This document shows, piece after piece, positions 8,950-16,016 of a stretch of 64,000 nucleotides of DNA (position 1 is the stretch's first letter; every line of letters starts with the position of its first letter). Under the pieces are notes generated by a model. That model was not told where the DNA came from and searched no databases. It worked only from the letters and a program-made list of their open reading frames with translations. The position numbers were made by a program, and so were the translations under genes. The stretch lies in NCBI GenBank assembly GCA_023229425.1, contig JALNZG010000009.1, positions 89,270 to 153,269 of the forward strand, in the 5' to 3' direction. Source of the DNA: Ignavibacteriaceae bacterium. Lineage in GTDB: Bacteria; Bacteroidota; Ignavibacteria; Ignavibacteriales; Ignavibacteriaceae.

Positions 8950-9894
8950 ATGAGTCTGAACATTAAAATTTTTTCCGGTTCTTCAAATAGGACTCTAGCG
9001 GATAAAATAGCACATAAAACGGGAAATGAGTTAGGTTCTATCGTTTCCAAACGCTTTAGCGATGGAGAAATTTGGGTAAAGTATGGTGAAAATATTCGCG
9101 GTTCGGAAGTGTTTATTATCCAGTCAACAAATCCTCCGGCGGAAAATTTATTAGAATTGTTGATTATGATTGATGCCGCTAAACGGGCATCAGCTAAGAA
9201 AATAACCGCGGTTCTTCCCTATTTTGGATACGCTAGACAAGACAGGAAAGATCAACCAAGAGTATCAATTACTGCAAAATTGATTGCAAATTTAATAACG
9301 GAAGCCGGCGCTGACCGCGTAATGACGATGGATTTACATGCAGCACAGATTCAAGGATTTTTTGATATTCCGTTAGACCATTTATTCGGGTCCTCTATTT
9401 TTTTAAGTAATTTGGCAGAGATAAGCGATAATCTTGTTGTCGTCTCTCCCGACGTAGGCGGAATAAAAATGGCACGCTCGTATGCTAAAAAGCTTAATGC
9501 AAGTTTGGTGGTTATTGATAAGCGCAGACCAAAACAAAATCAAGCTGTGGTAACAAACATCATTGGCGATGTTAACGGAAAAGATGTGTTGCTTGTTGAT
9601 GATTTAATTGATACTGCGGGAACGTTTTGCGTTGCAATTGAAGCCTTAAAAGCAAAAGGCGCAAAAAGGATTTTCGGCTCTGTTACTCATCCTTTGCTTT
9701 CAGGAGATGCGGTTGAAAAATTAAATAATTCCGCTTTAGAAAAGTTATTCGTCTCGGATACAATCCCATTGACGCCGGAAAATCAATCGGAAAAAATTGA
9801 AATTTGCACAGCTTCGGATTTATTTGCCGAAGCAATTATCAGAACATATAAAAACGAATCTATTAGTTCATTGTTTGATGTAGATAAAGGTTAA
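8950..9894 (+). CDS. prs: Ribose-phosphate pyrophosphokinase
   Basis: PRPP synthetase of 314 residues, converting ribose 5-phosphate and ATP to PRPP for nucleotide, histidine and tryptophan synthesis. Visible motifs are FSDGEIWVKYGENIRG, the catalytic region PYFGYARQDRK, VMTMDLHAAQIQGFFDIP, VVSPDVGG and the PRPP-binding loop VLLVDDLIDTAGT. Length and motif order are canonical. It is followed 24 bases later by rplY and then pth, a very common bacterial gene order, so the three probably form one operon from the promoter at 8886. Confidence 0.97.
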   Translation: MSLNIKIFSGSSNRTLADKIAHKTGNELGSIVSKRFSDGEIWVKYGENIRGSEVFIIQSTNPPAENLLELLIMIDAAKRASAKKITAVLPYFGYARQDRKDQPRVSITAKLIANLITEAGADRVMTMDLHAAQIQGFFDIPLDHLFGSSIFLSNLAEISDNLVVVSPDVGGIKMARSYAKKLNASLVVIDKRRPKQNQAVVTNIIGDVNGKDVLLVDDLIDTAGTFCVAIEALKAKGAKRIFGSVTHPLLSGDAVEKLNNSALEKLFVSDTIPLTPENQSEKIEICTASDLFAEAIIRTYKNESISSLFDVDKG

Positions 9895-9918
9895 TGTAAT
9901 TAACCAAAAGGAGACCTC

Positions 9919-10551
9919 ATGGAAAAAATAGCCTTAAATGGTAATGTAAGACAAAACTTAAGTAAATCGTCTAAAACACAGTTGCGAAATTCTGCAAGAG
10001 TACCCGGTGTACTTTATGCTAAAGGAATAGAAGCAATTACAGTTGATGTTGCGGCAAGCGCCATCAACGCTTTAGTTTTTACAACAAAAACTCATCTTAT
10101 TAATTTAGTGCTCGATAATCAAAAAGAATTTGATTGTGTATTGAAAGATTACCAATTTGACCCGGTAACCGATAAAGTTATTCATTTTGATCTTTTAGGA
10201 ATTGTTGCGGGTCAAAAAATTGAAATTGATATTCCTATACAATTTATCGGTACTCCTACCGGAGTTAGAGAAGGGGGGCAGTTGCAAGAATTTATGCACA
10301 AGCTTACCGTTCTTTGTTTGCCGAACCAGATACCGGAACAAATTGAGATCAACATTGGCAATCTGAAGATCGGTTCATCAATTCACGTTGCTGATCTGAA
10401 GGTTGAAAATGCTGAAATTTTACATGCAGCAGATGCTGTTATTGTTGGTGTTGTACCGCCGAAGGTGGTTAAAGAAGCCGAACCGGGTGCCGAAACTCCT
10501 AAAGAACCGGAAATTATAGGTAAAGGCAAAGAAAAATCTGAAGAAGCATAA
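9919..10551 (+). CDS. rplY: 50S ribosomal protein L25 (TL5/CTC type)
   Basis: A 210-residue member of the long (CTC) class of L25: an N-terminal 5S-rRNA-binding domain (RNSARVPGVLYAKG, HFDLLGIVAGQKIEIDIPIQFIGTPTGVREGG) followed by a beta-rich C-terminal domain and a Glu/Lys/Pro-rich tail. It binds 5S rRNA in the large subunit. AAGGAGACC precedes the ATG. The position between prs and pth is the conserved one for this gene. Confidence 0.95.
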   Translation: MEKIALNGNVRQNLSKSSKTQLRNSARVPGVLYAKGIEAITVDVAASAINALVFTTKTHLINLVLDNQKEFDCVLKDYQFDPVTDKVIHFDLLGIVAGQKIEIDIPIQFIGTPTGVREGGQLQEFMHKLTVLCLPNQIPEQIEINIGNLKIGSSIHVADLKVENAEILHAADAVIVGVVPPKVVKEAEPGAETPKEPEIIGKGKEKSEEA

Positions 10552-10557
10552 ATCTGC

Positions 10558-11166
10558 GTGAAAGCAATAATTGGAATAGGTAATCCGGGGGATAAGTACC
10601 AACTGACCCGCCACAATATAGGGTATATCTTTTTAGATTATTTAGTGGATAAGTTTGGTTTGAAGTTCTCTCAATCTTTATTTAGTTATCAAGAAGCAAG
10701 AGGGCGTCTCGGAGACGTTCCTTTTGTTCTTATTAAGCCCACAACATTTGTAAACCTTTCAGGCGTTGCCGTAGCTCAGGTAATGGAAAATCTTTCCCTC
10801 ACTCCTGATGATATTCTTATAGTGTATGATGATATTAATCTTGAAGAGGGATTATTTAAAATAAGAAAAAGCGGTGGAGACGGGGGACATAACGGAATTA
10901 AATCCATTATTTATCACATGAATTCACAAAACTTTTCCCGTTTAAGAATTGGGGTCGGGAATAGATTTAAAAGCGGCGAAATGGTTCGTTTTGTTCTTAG
11001 CAGTTTTGATTTTGAAGCGATGAAACGGGTTGAACCTGTCTTGGAAACTTCGTTTGATATGGTTAAAGCTTTTATTGAAAGCGGCGAAAAAGCAATGTAT
11101 GACATCAATAGCCGTTTGAATAATGCAAACACAAAACCTCCCCCCAAAATGGACTTAGAAAGTTAA
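10558..11166 (+). CDS. pth: Peptidyl-tRNA hydrolase
   Basis: A 202-residue enzyme that frees tRNA from stalled peptidyl-tRNA. It begins with GTG at 10558 and shows GIGNPGDKYQLTRHNIGY (with the catalytic His in TRHN), TFVNLSGVAVA, the Asp motif VYDDINLEEG and GGDGGHNGIKSI. The C-terminal ~15 residues are a variable tail. It starts 6 bases after the rplY stop and ends the prs-rplY-pth operon. Confidence 0.96.
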   Translation: MKAIIGIGNPGDKYQLTRHNIGYIFLDYLVDKFGLKFSQSLFSYQEARGRLGDVPFVLIKPTTFVNLSGVAVAQVMENLSLTPDDILIVYDDINLEEGLFKIRKSGGDGGHNGIKSIIYHMNSQNFSRLRIGVGNRFKSGEMVRFVLSSFDFEAMKRVEPVLETSFDMVKAFIESGEKAMYDINSRLNNANTKPPPKMDLES

Positions 11167-11266
11167 AATCAAGAGGATTTTTTTCACAAAAGAGAATTCC
11201 TCTCTTCAGGCTCTGTTTACAAAATAACTGTGTTTCGATCAACAATAAAATTCAACAAGAGGACTT

Positions 11267-13687
11267 ATGAGGAACAAAATTTCTTTCTTTGTTTTTTTTC
11301 TTTTTGCCCCAATTTTTAGTTTTGCAAGTGAAGCAAATCTCAAAATCCCCAATCTTACTACCGATCAAAATAATCTACTCCTTCTTGGGATAGTGGTTTG
11401 CTTCCTTGGTCTTGGGTTCGGGGTCTATCAATTTTTTAAAGTTAAAAATTTGCACGCACATCAATCCATGCTTGATGTTGCACAAATTATTTTTGAAACT
11501 TCAAAAACTTACCTTGTACAGCAAGGGAAACTTCTGGTTGTCCTCTTTGTTTTTATAGCAGTCTGTATAGCTTTTTATTTTGGTTACCTTCAAGGCAACT
11601 CCATCGGTGGAGTATTATTGATCCTTAGCTGGACGGTGATCGGAATTCTTGGCTCGTACGGCGTTGCCTGGTTTGGAATACGAATGAACACACTGGCAAA
11701 CAGTAGAATGGCGTTCGCTTCGCTTGAAAGAAAACCGATTAAACTCTTAAATATTCCTCTTGATGCCGGAATGAGTATTGGCGTTATGCTCATCTGCGTT
11801 GAATTAATAATGATGTTAATCATCCTTCTTTTTGTTCCGAGAGAATTTGCCGGGGCAAGTTTTATAGGCTTCGCTATTGGTGAATCACTCGGCGCCAGCG
11901 TATTGAGAATTGCCGGCGGTATCTTTACCAAGATCGCCGATATTGGTTCCGACTTAATGAAAATCGTTTTCAAAATAAAAGAAGACGATCCGAGAAACCC
12001 CGGTGTTATTGCTGACTGCGTTGGTGACAATGCAGGCGACAGCGTTGGTCCTACAGCCGATGGATTTGAAACTTACGGTGTTACCGGTGTTGCGTTAATA
12101 AGTTTTATCGTTCTTGCAGTAATGGAAATTCCACATCAACAAGAATTATTGACGTGGATCTTTGCTATGAGAATAATGATGATCATTACTTCGATTGTGG
12201 CTTTTGGTGTGAATCGTGTATTCAGCCAAATCCGTTATGGCGGTAAAGATGAATTTGATTTTGAATCGCCGTTAACCTCGTTAGTCTGGATCACTTCTCT
12301 TCTTTCAATACTTGTAACGTTCGGAACAAGCATCTTATTAATTGGACATCTTCCAAATAACCTCTGGCTTACTTTATCCATTATCATAAGCTGCGGAACG
12401 CTCGGCGCGGCTTTAATTCCTGAATTCACAAAAATATTCACGAGTCCAAAATCAAAACATGTGAACGAAATTGTTTCCGCCTCACGAGAAGGCGGTGCTT
12501 CGTTAACAATTCTTTCCGGTTTAGTTGCAGGAAATTTCAGCGCATTTTGGAAAGGAATGGTATTCATTTTTCTGATGTTCATGGCTTATTTTGCGAGTAC
12601 GTTTGGATTGGATGCCTTTATGATCTATCCTTCCATTTTTGCTTTTGGTCTTGTTGCTTTTGGATTTTTGGGAATGGGACCCGTTACCATTGCGGTTGAT
12701 AGTTACGGACCGGTTACTGATAACGCACAATCAATTTACGAACTTTCTTTAATTGAAAGTATTGAAGGTGTTGATAAACAAATTGAAAAAGATTTCGGAT
12801 TTAAGCCGGATTTTGAAAAAGCAAAACATTATCTTGAAGCTAATGACGGCGCCGGAAATACATTTAAGGCAACGGCAAAACCTGTTTTAATTGGAACTGC
12901 AGTTGTCGGCGCAACAACAATGATCTTTTCTTTGATTTTAGTTATTCAAAACGTACTTGGTGTAAAACCGGAAACCATTTTGAATTTGCTTAATCCTTAT
13001 TCAATTTTAGGATTTCTTGCCGGCGGTTCAGTGATCTATTGGTTTACAGGCGCATCAATACAAGCGGTAACAACCGGCGCATACCGCGCTGTGGAATATA
13101 TAAAGCAGAATATTCAATTAGATGAAACTGCCAGCAAAAGCGCTTCTACCGAGAAATCGAAAGAAGTTGTAAAAATTTGTACGCAATACGCTCAAACCGG
13201 AATGTTCAATATCTTTATCGGTATTTTTTCATTCGCTTTAGCTTTTGCATTCCTTTCCGCCCCGGTAAATCTTGTTCCTGGAATGACTGATGAAGCAAAA
13301 ATTGCCGCAAGCGCCTCCGCTTCGTTATTTATAAGTTACTTAATTTCAATTGCATTGTTTGGTTTATTTCAAGCTATCTTTATGGCAAATGCAGGCGGAG
13401 CCTGGGATAATGCTAAGAAAGTTGTTGAAGTTGATTTAAAAGAAAAAGGAACTCCGCTTCACGATGCGACGGTTGTGGGCGATACGGTTGGCGATCCATT
13501 TAAAGATACTTCTTCGGTGGCGCTTAATCCGATCATTAAATTCACAACGTTGTTTGGTTTACTTGCAATGGAGATTGCCATTGATGAAAGATTTAGAGCA
13601 ACTGCCCCTTATATCGGATTTGTTTTCTTATTGATCGCTCTAACTTTTGTTTGGCGGTCGTTTTATTCGATGAGAATTAGAAAATAG
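11267..13687 (+). CDS. hppA: Membrane-bound ion-pumping pyrophosphatase, divergent
   Basis: An 806-residue polytopic protein of the membrane pyrophosphatase family, which couples PPi hydrolysis to H+ or Na+ export. It keeps the acidic core EDDPRNPGVIADCVGDNAGD, the GPVTDNAQSI-type motif and the C-terminal HDATVVGDTVGDPFKDTSSVALNP motif. The N-terminal substrate motif, canonically DLVGKVE, reads DLMKIVF, so the Lys and Glu of GKVE are replaced. GNTFKA has Lys where K+-dependent enzymes carry Ala, which argues for K+ independence. These features match the divergent, Na+-regulated H+ pump branch described for mPPases, but the transported ion cannot be proven from sequence. The gene stands alone. 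Confidence 0.92.
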   Translation: MRNKISFFVFFLFAPIFSFASEANLKIPNLTTDQNNLLLLGIVVCFLGLGFGVYQFFKVKNLHAHQSMLDVAQIIFETSKTYLVQQGKLLVVLFVFIAVCIAFYFGYLQGNSIGGVLLILSWTVIGILGSYGVAWFGIRMNTLANSRMAFASLERKPIKLLNIPLDAGMSIGVMLICVELIMMLIILLFVPREFAGASFIGFAIGESLGASVLRIAGGIFTKIADIGSDLMKIVFKIKEDDPRNPGVIADCVGDNAGDSVGPTADGFETYGVTGVALISFIVLAVMEIPHQQELLTWIFAMRIMMIITSIVAFGVNRVFSQIRYGGKDEFDFESPLTSLVWITSLLSILVTFGTSILLIGHLPNNLWLTLSIIISCGTLGAALIPEFTKIFTSPKSKHVNEIVSASREGGASLTILSGLVAGNFSAFWKGMVFIFLMFMAYFASTFGLDAFMIYPSIFAFGLVAFGFLGMGPVTIAVDSYGPVTDNAQSIYELSLIESIEGVDKQIEKDFGFKPDFEKAKHYLEANDGAGNTFKATAKPVLIGTAVVGATTMIFSLILVIQNVLGVKPETILNLLNPYSILGFLAGGSVIYWFTGASIQAVTTGAYRAVEYIKQNIQLDETASKSASTEKSKEVVKICTQYAQTGMFNIFIGIFSFALAFAFLSAPVNLVPGMTDEAKIAASASASLFISYLISIALFGLFQAIFMANAGGAWDNAKKVVEVDLKEKGTPLHDATVVGDTVGDPFKDTSSVALNPIIKFTTLFGLLAMEIAIDERFRATAPYIGFVFLLIALTFVWRSFYSMRIRK

Positions 13688-13747
13688 TTTGCGTAACCTG
13701 ATCGTTTATTTCTAAACCGTTAAAACGGTTGCGAGACCCATCATTTT

Positions 13748-13785
13748 TTTTATTAACACCTCGATTAATCGAGGTGTTAATAAAA
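13748..13785. repeat. 38-bp perfect palindrome in a nested-repeat intergenic element
   Basis: The 38 bases are self-complementary about 13766/13767 (core ACCTCGATTAATCGAGGT, flanks TTTTATTA/TAATAAAA). Flanking it on both sides are the smaller inverted repeats AACCGTTAAAACGGTT (near 13713-13728) and AACCGTTTCAACGGTT (near 13803-13818), so the 261-base gap between hppA and rpsF is mostly palindromic. A typical U-tract terminator shape is not present on either strand. Confidence 0.75.
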
Positions 13786-13948
13786 GATAAATAACGATTT
13801 ACAACCGTTTCAACGGTTTTTCTTTCGGTTTGTTTGTGCGATAAAGGAAAATTCGCTAATTTTAAGCAGAAATTTTAGATAATTAGTTTCTATTAACCCT
13901 GCTCTCATTTATAGATGAGGGCCTAAATGTCCAAAGGGAGGTGAAACC

Positions 13949-14350
13949 TTGAGACGAAATAACTATGAAAGTGCAGTTATTATAAATGCTACACTTGACG
14001 ATACACAGATCGAGACCATTGTTGCAAAGATCAAAGAATTAATTGCCGCTAACGGTGGAGATTTGAAAAATACCGATTTGTGGGGAAGAAAACGACTTGC
14101 TTATATGATCCAAAAACATAAAGTAGGTTACTACGCTTTTTTCCGGTTCGAAGCTCCTTCAGAATTTATTTTAAAGTTAGAAAGAATGTACAAACTTGAA
14201 GAAAATATTCTTCGGTTCCTTACTTTAAAACTTGATAAATATGCGCTTGGAGAACTTGAAAAACAATCGGCTAATCAAGCCCTAAAAGCGGAACCCATCC
14301 CCGAGATTCCTGTGATTGCCGAAGTTGATGTAAAAGAAGATGAAAAATAA
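13949..14350 (+). CDS. rpsF: 30S ribosomal protein S6
   Basis: A 133-residue S6 protein: NYESAVIINATLDDTQIETIV, WGRKRLAYMIQKHKVGYYAFFRFEA and the LEENILRFLTLKL strand are typical. The start is TTG at 13949, supported by the strong ribosome site AAAGGGAGGTG about eight bases upstream. It binds S18 on the platform of the small subunit. It leads the rpsF-ssb-rpsR-rplI operon. A small hairpin (CTCAT/ATGAG, 13904-13919) sits in the leader; I could not confirm the known S6:S18 autoregulatory motif there. Confidence 0.96.
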   Translation: MRRNNYESAVIINATLDDTQIETIVAKIKELIAANGGDLKNTDLWGRKRLAYMIQKHKVGYYAFFRFEAPSEFILKLERMYKLEENILRFLTLKLDKYALGELEKQSANQALKAEPIPEIPVIAEVDVKEDEK

Positions 14351-14357
14351 TTTTACT

Positions 14358-14377
14358 ATCCCGATTGCTGTCGGGAT
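14358..14377 (+). other. Hairpin between rpsF and ssb
   Basis: ATCCCGA-TTGCTG-TCGGGAT forms a 7-bp stem in the 47-base spacer, 20 bases before the ssb ATG. It has no U-tract, so it may stabilise or process the mRNA, or be one of the short palindromes scattered through this genome. Confidence 0.5.
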
Positions 14378-14397
14378 GATTAGTCAGGAGATTTTCT

Positions 14398-14895
14398 ATG
14401 GCTGACCTAAGAATGCCGGAAATTAATTATGTTACGATTGTAGGAAACTTAACAAGGGATCCTATCTATAGAACAACTACAAATAATACTCCGGTAGTTA
14501 ATTTTTCTATAGCAACGAACAGGAAATACAGAGACAGTTCCAACGTATTGCAGGAAGATGTTTGCTACATCGGCGTTGTTGCCTGGAATAAATTAGCTGA
14601 AAGTTGTAAGAATAAGCTTAAAAAAGGTTATGCTGTTTTGGTTGACGGCGAACTTCAAAGTAGAAGCTGGAAAACCGAAGACGGGTATAACAGAAGTGTC
14701 GTCGAAATTAAAGCCCGAAGAATTCAGTTCTTAAACAAGCACCACAAAGGGAATAATCATTCCAATGAAGGAGCAGAAGAACATGAAATTTTTGTGGATG
14801 ATACGGTTGACTACACAGAAGATTCTTTCGATAAGTTTTTATCGCCGGAAGAATCAAATTTAATTAACAATGATAATAACCGACAAGGTAGTTAA
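14398..14895 (+). CDS. ssb: Single-stranded DNA-binding protein
   Basis: A 165-residue SSB with a full OB fold (NYVTIVGNLTRDPIYRTTTNN, VNFSIATNRKYRD, YIGVVAWNKLAESCKNKLKKG, LQSRSWKTEDGYNRSVVEIKA). It coats single-stranded DNA in replication and repair. The C-terminal tail is acidic in its middle but ends NNDNNRQGS and lacks the usual DDDIPF tip that recruits partner proteins. A paralogue with the tip may exist elsewhere, or this is a lineage feature. It sits between rpsF and rpsR, the canonical position. Confidence 0.93.
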   Translation: MADLRMPEINYVTIVGNLTRDPIYRTTTNNTPVVNFSIATNRKYRDSSNVLQEDVCYIGVVAWNKLAESCKNKLKKGYAVLVDGELQSRSWKTEDGYNRSVVEIKARRIQFLNKHHKGNNHSNEGAEEHEIFVDDTVDYTEDSFDKFLSPEESNLINNDNNRQGS

Positions 14896-14896
14896 T

Positions 14897-15115
14897 ATGA
14901 GAAATCAAAAAGTTTGCAGATTTACCGAAGCGGGAGTTGTATATATCGACTATAAAGATACTAAGATCTTGCAGCGGTTTATTTCCGAACAAGGGAGAAT
15001 TATCCCAAAACGGATTACCGGAACAAGCGCTAAGTATCACCGAGAATTAACTCTTGCTATTAAACGTGCGAGACACATGGCGCTTATGCCTTTTGTTTCC
15101 GATACAGTTAAGTAA
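14897..15115 (+). CDS. rpsR: 30S ribosomal protein S18
   Basis: A 72-residue S18 with the diagnostic core IDYKDTKILQRFISEQGRII and PKRITGTSAKYHRELTLAIK, followed by RARHMALMPF. The start chosen is ATG at 14897, directly after the ssb stop (AAGGTAG upstream). An in-frame ATG at 14870 lies inside ssb and would add nine unrelated residues. S18 binds S6 and 16S rRNA. Confidence 0.96.
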   Translation: MRNQKVCRFTEAGVVYIDYKDTKILQRFISEQGRIIPKRITGTSAKYHRELTLAIKRARHMALMPFVSDTVK

Positions 15116-15131
15116 TTGATGAGGCAATGAA

Positions 15132-15575
15132 ATGAAAGTTATTTTAAGACAGACCATCGATACATTGGGCCAAATTGGCGAAATTGTCGAGGTGAAAGAC
15201 GGATACGCTTTGAATTATTTGATCCCAAAGCAGTATGCCTACTTAGCTTTAAAAGGAAACCTAAAAGCTATTGAAGAAGAGAAGAAACAACTTCAGAAAA
15301 GAAAAGATAAAGAAATTCTTGCAGCTAAATCTTTAGCCGCTGAATTGGAAAAAGTGTCTATTCAAATTTCTGTTCAAGTTGGCGAAGAAGATAAGATTTT
15401 CGGCAGCGTTACTTCTCAGATGATCGCCGACAAGCTTAATGAAAAAGGCTTTGAGATCGAAAAGAGAAAAATTGAGATTGACGAGCAGATAAAATCGCTA
15501 GGCATTTATGATGTTAAAGTGAAAGTGCATCAAGCGGTTTCAGCTAACATTAAAGTCTGGGTTGTAAGAGAATAG
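15132..15575 (+). CDS. rplI: 50S ribosomal protein L9
   Basis: A 147-residue L9: the N-terminal rRNA-binding domain (MKVILRQTIDTLGQIGEIVEV, DGYALNYLIPKQYA), a long connecting helix and the C-terminal domain (KIFGSVTSQMIADKL, GIYDVKVKVHQ). It is the last gene of the rpsF operon, 16 bases after rpsR. Confidence 0.96.
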   Translation: MKVILRQTIDTLGQIGEIVEVKDGYALNYLIPKQYAYLALKGNLKAIEEEKKQLQKRKDKEILAAKSLAAELEKVSIQISVQVGEEDKIFGSVTSQMIADKLNEKGFEIEKRKIEIDEQIKSLGIYDVKVKVHQAVSANIKVWVVRE

Positions 15576-15842
15576 TACTCCATCACACAAACGTGTATGG
15601 AATAGAGAATTAAATCGTTAGCAAAAATATTCTACGCAGAATGGTGAGAATATTAGAAATTTAAGAATAACGATTAACGATATTTGATTTTTGATGTAAC
15701 AAAATATTCTAACTTCTAAAATCGTTAATCCTTGTTCTGAGATCAATTATGGTTCTGGCTTTGCCAGGTTATGAATTAAGAAGTACAACTTCATCATTCT
15801 TTAATCAATATTCGATATGCTAAGTGCGGATACAAATTATAG

Positions 15843-15893
15843 AAAAGGCTGTAGCATTCCGGTAATAATCGGGATTGTTCAGCCTTTTTTATT
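15843..15893 (+). terminator. Rho-independent terminator
   Basis: AAAAGGCTG (15843-15851) pairs with CAGCCTTTT (15880-15888) around an inner CCG/CGG stem, followed by TTATTTTT. It probably ends the transcript of the ribosomal operon or of an unannotated RNA downstream of it. Confidence 0.65.
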
Positions 15894-15935
15894 TTTAAAA
15901 AGCTTAGCCAGTTCAAAAATTCGTTGGGAAATAAT

Positions 15936-15967
15936 TTTGTTCGTTTCCATAAAATGTAATAGATTTG
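15936..15967 (+). promoter_or_regulatory. Bacteroidetes-type promoter of the first T9SS paralogue
   Basis: TTTG (15936-15939), exactly 20 bases, then TAGATTTG (15960-15967): a full match to the TTTG-N19-21-TAnnTTTG consensus. The same arrangement at the same distance precedes the paralogue at 19015. Confidence 0.6.
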
Positions 15968-16016
15968 AAATGTAAATGTTTTTCAGGGTGTTTTTTAACT
16001 TTTTTTCGGAGGTTCT

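Larger units (their letters stand above)
15576..16016. other. Intergenic region between rplI and the first T9SS paralogue
   Basis: No gene is seen in these 441 bases. The left half holds imperfect inverted repeats built from ATATTCT/AGAATAT and ACGATTAACGAT/ATCGTTAAT. A terminator follows at 15843, and the last ~110 bases are a promoter region duplicated before the second paralogue at 18904-19014. Confidence 0.6.

Noticed and set aside
13860..13948. S6:S18 autoregulatory leader before rpsF
   Set aside because: Only a 5-bp hairpin is visible and I could not find the CCG-bearing bulge of the known motif; a covariance-model search would decide.
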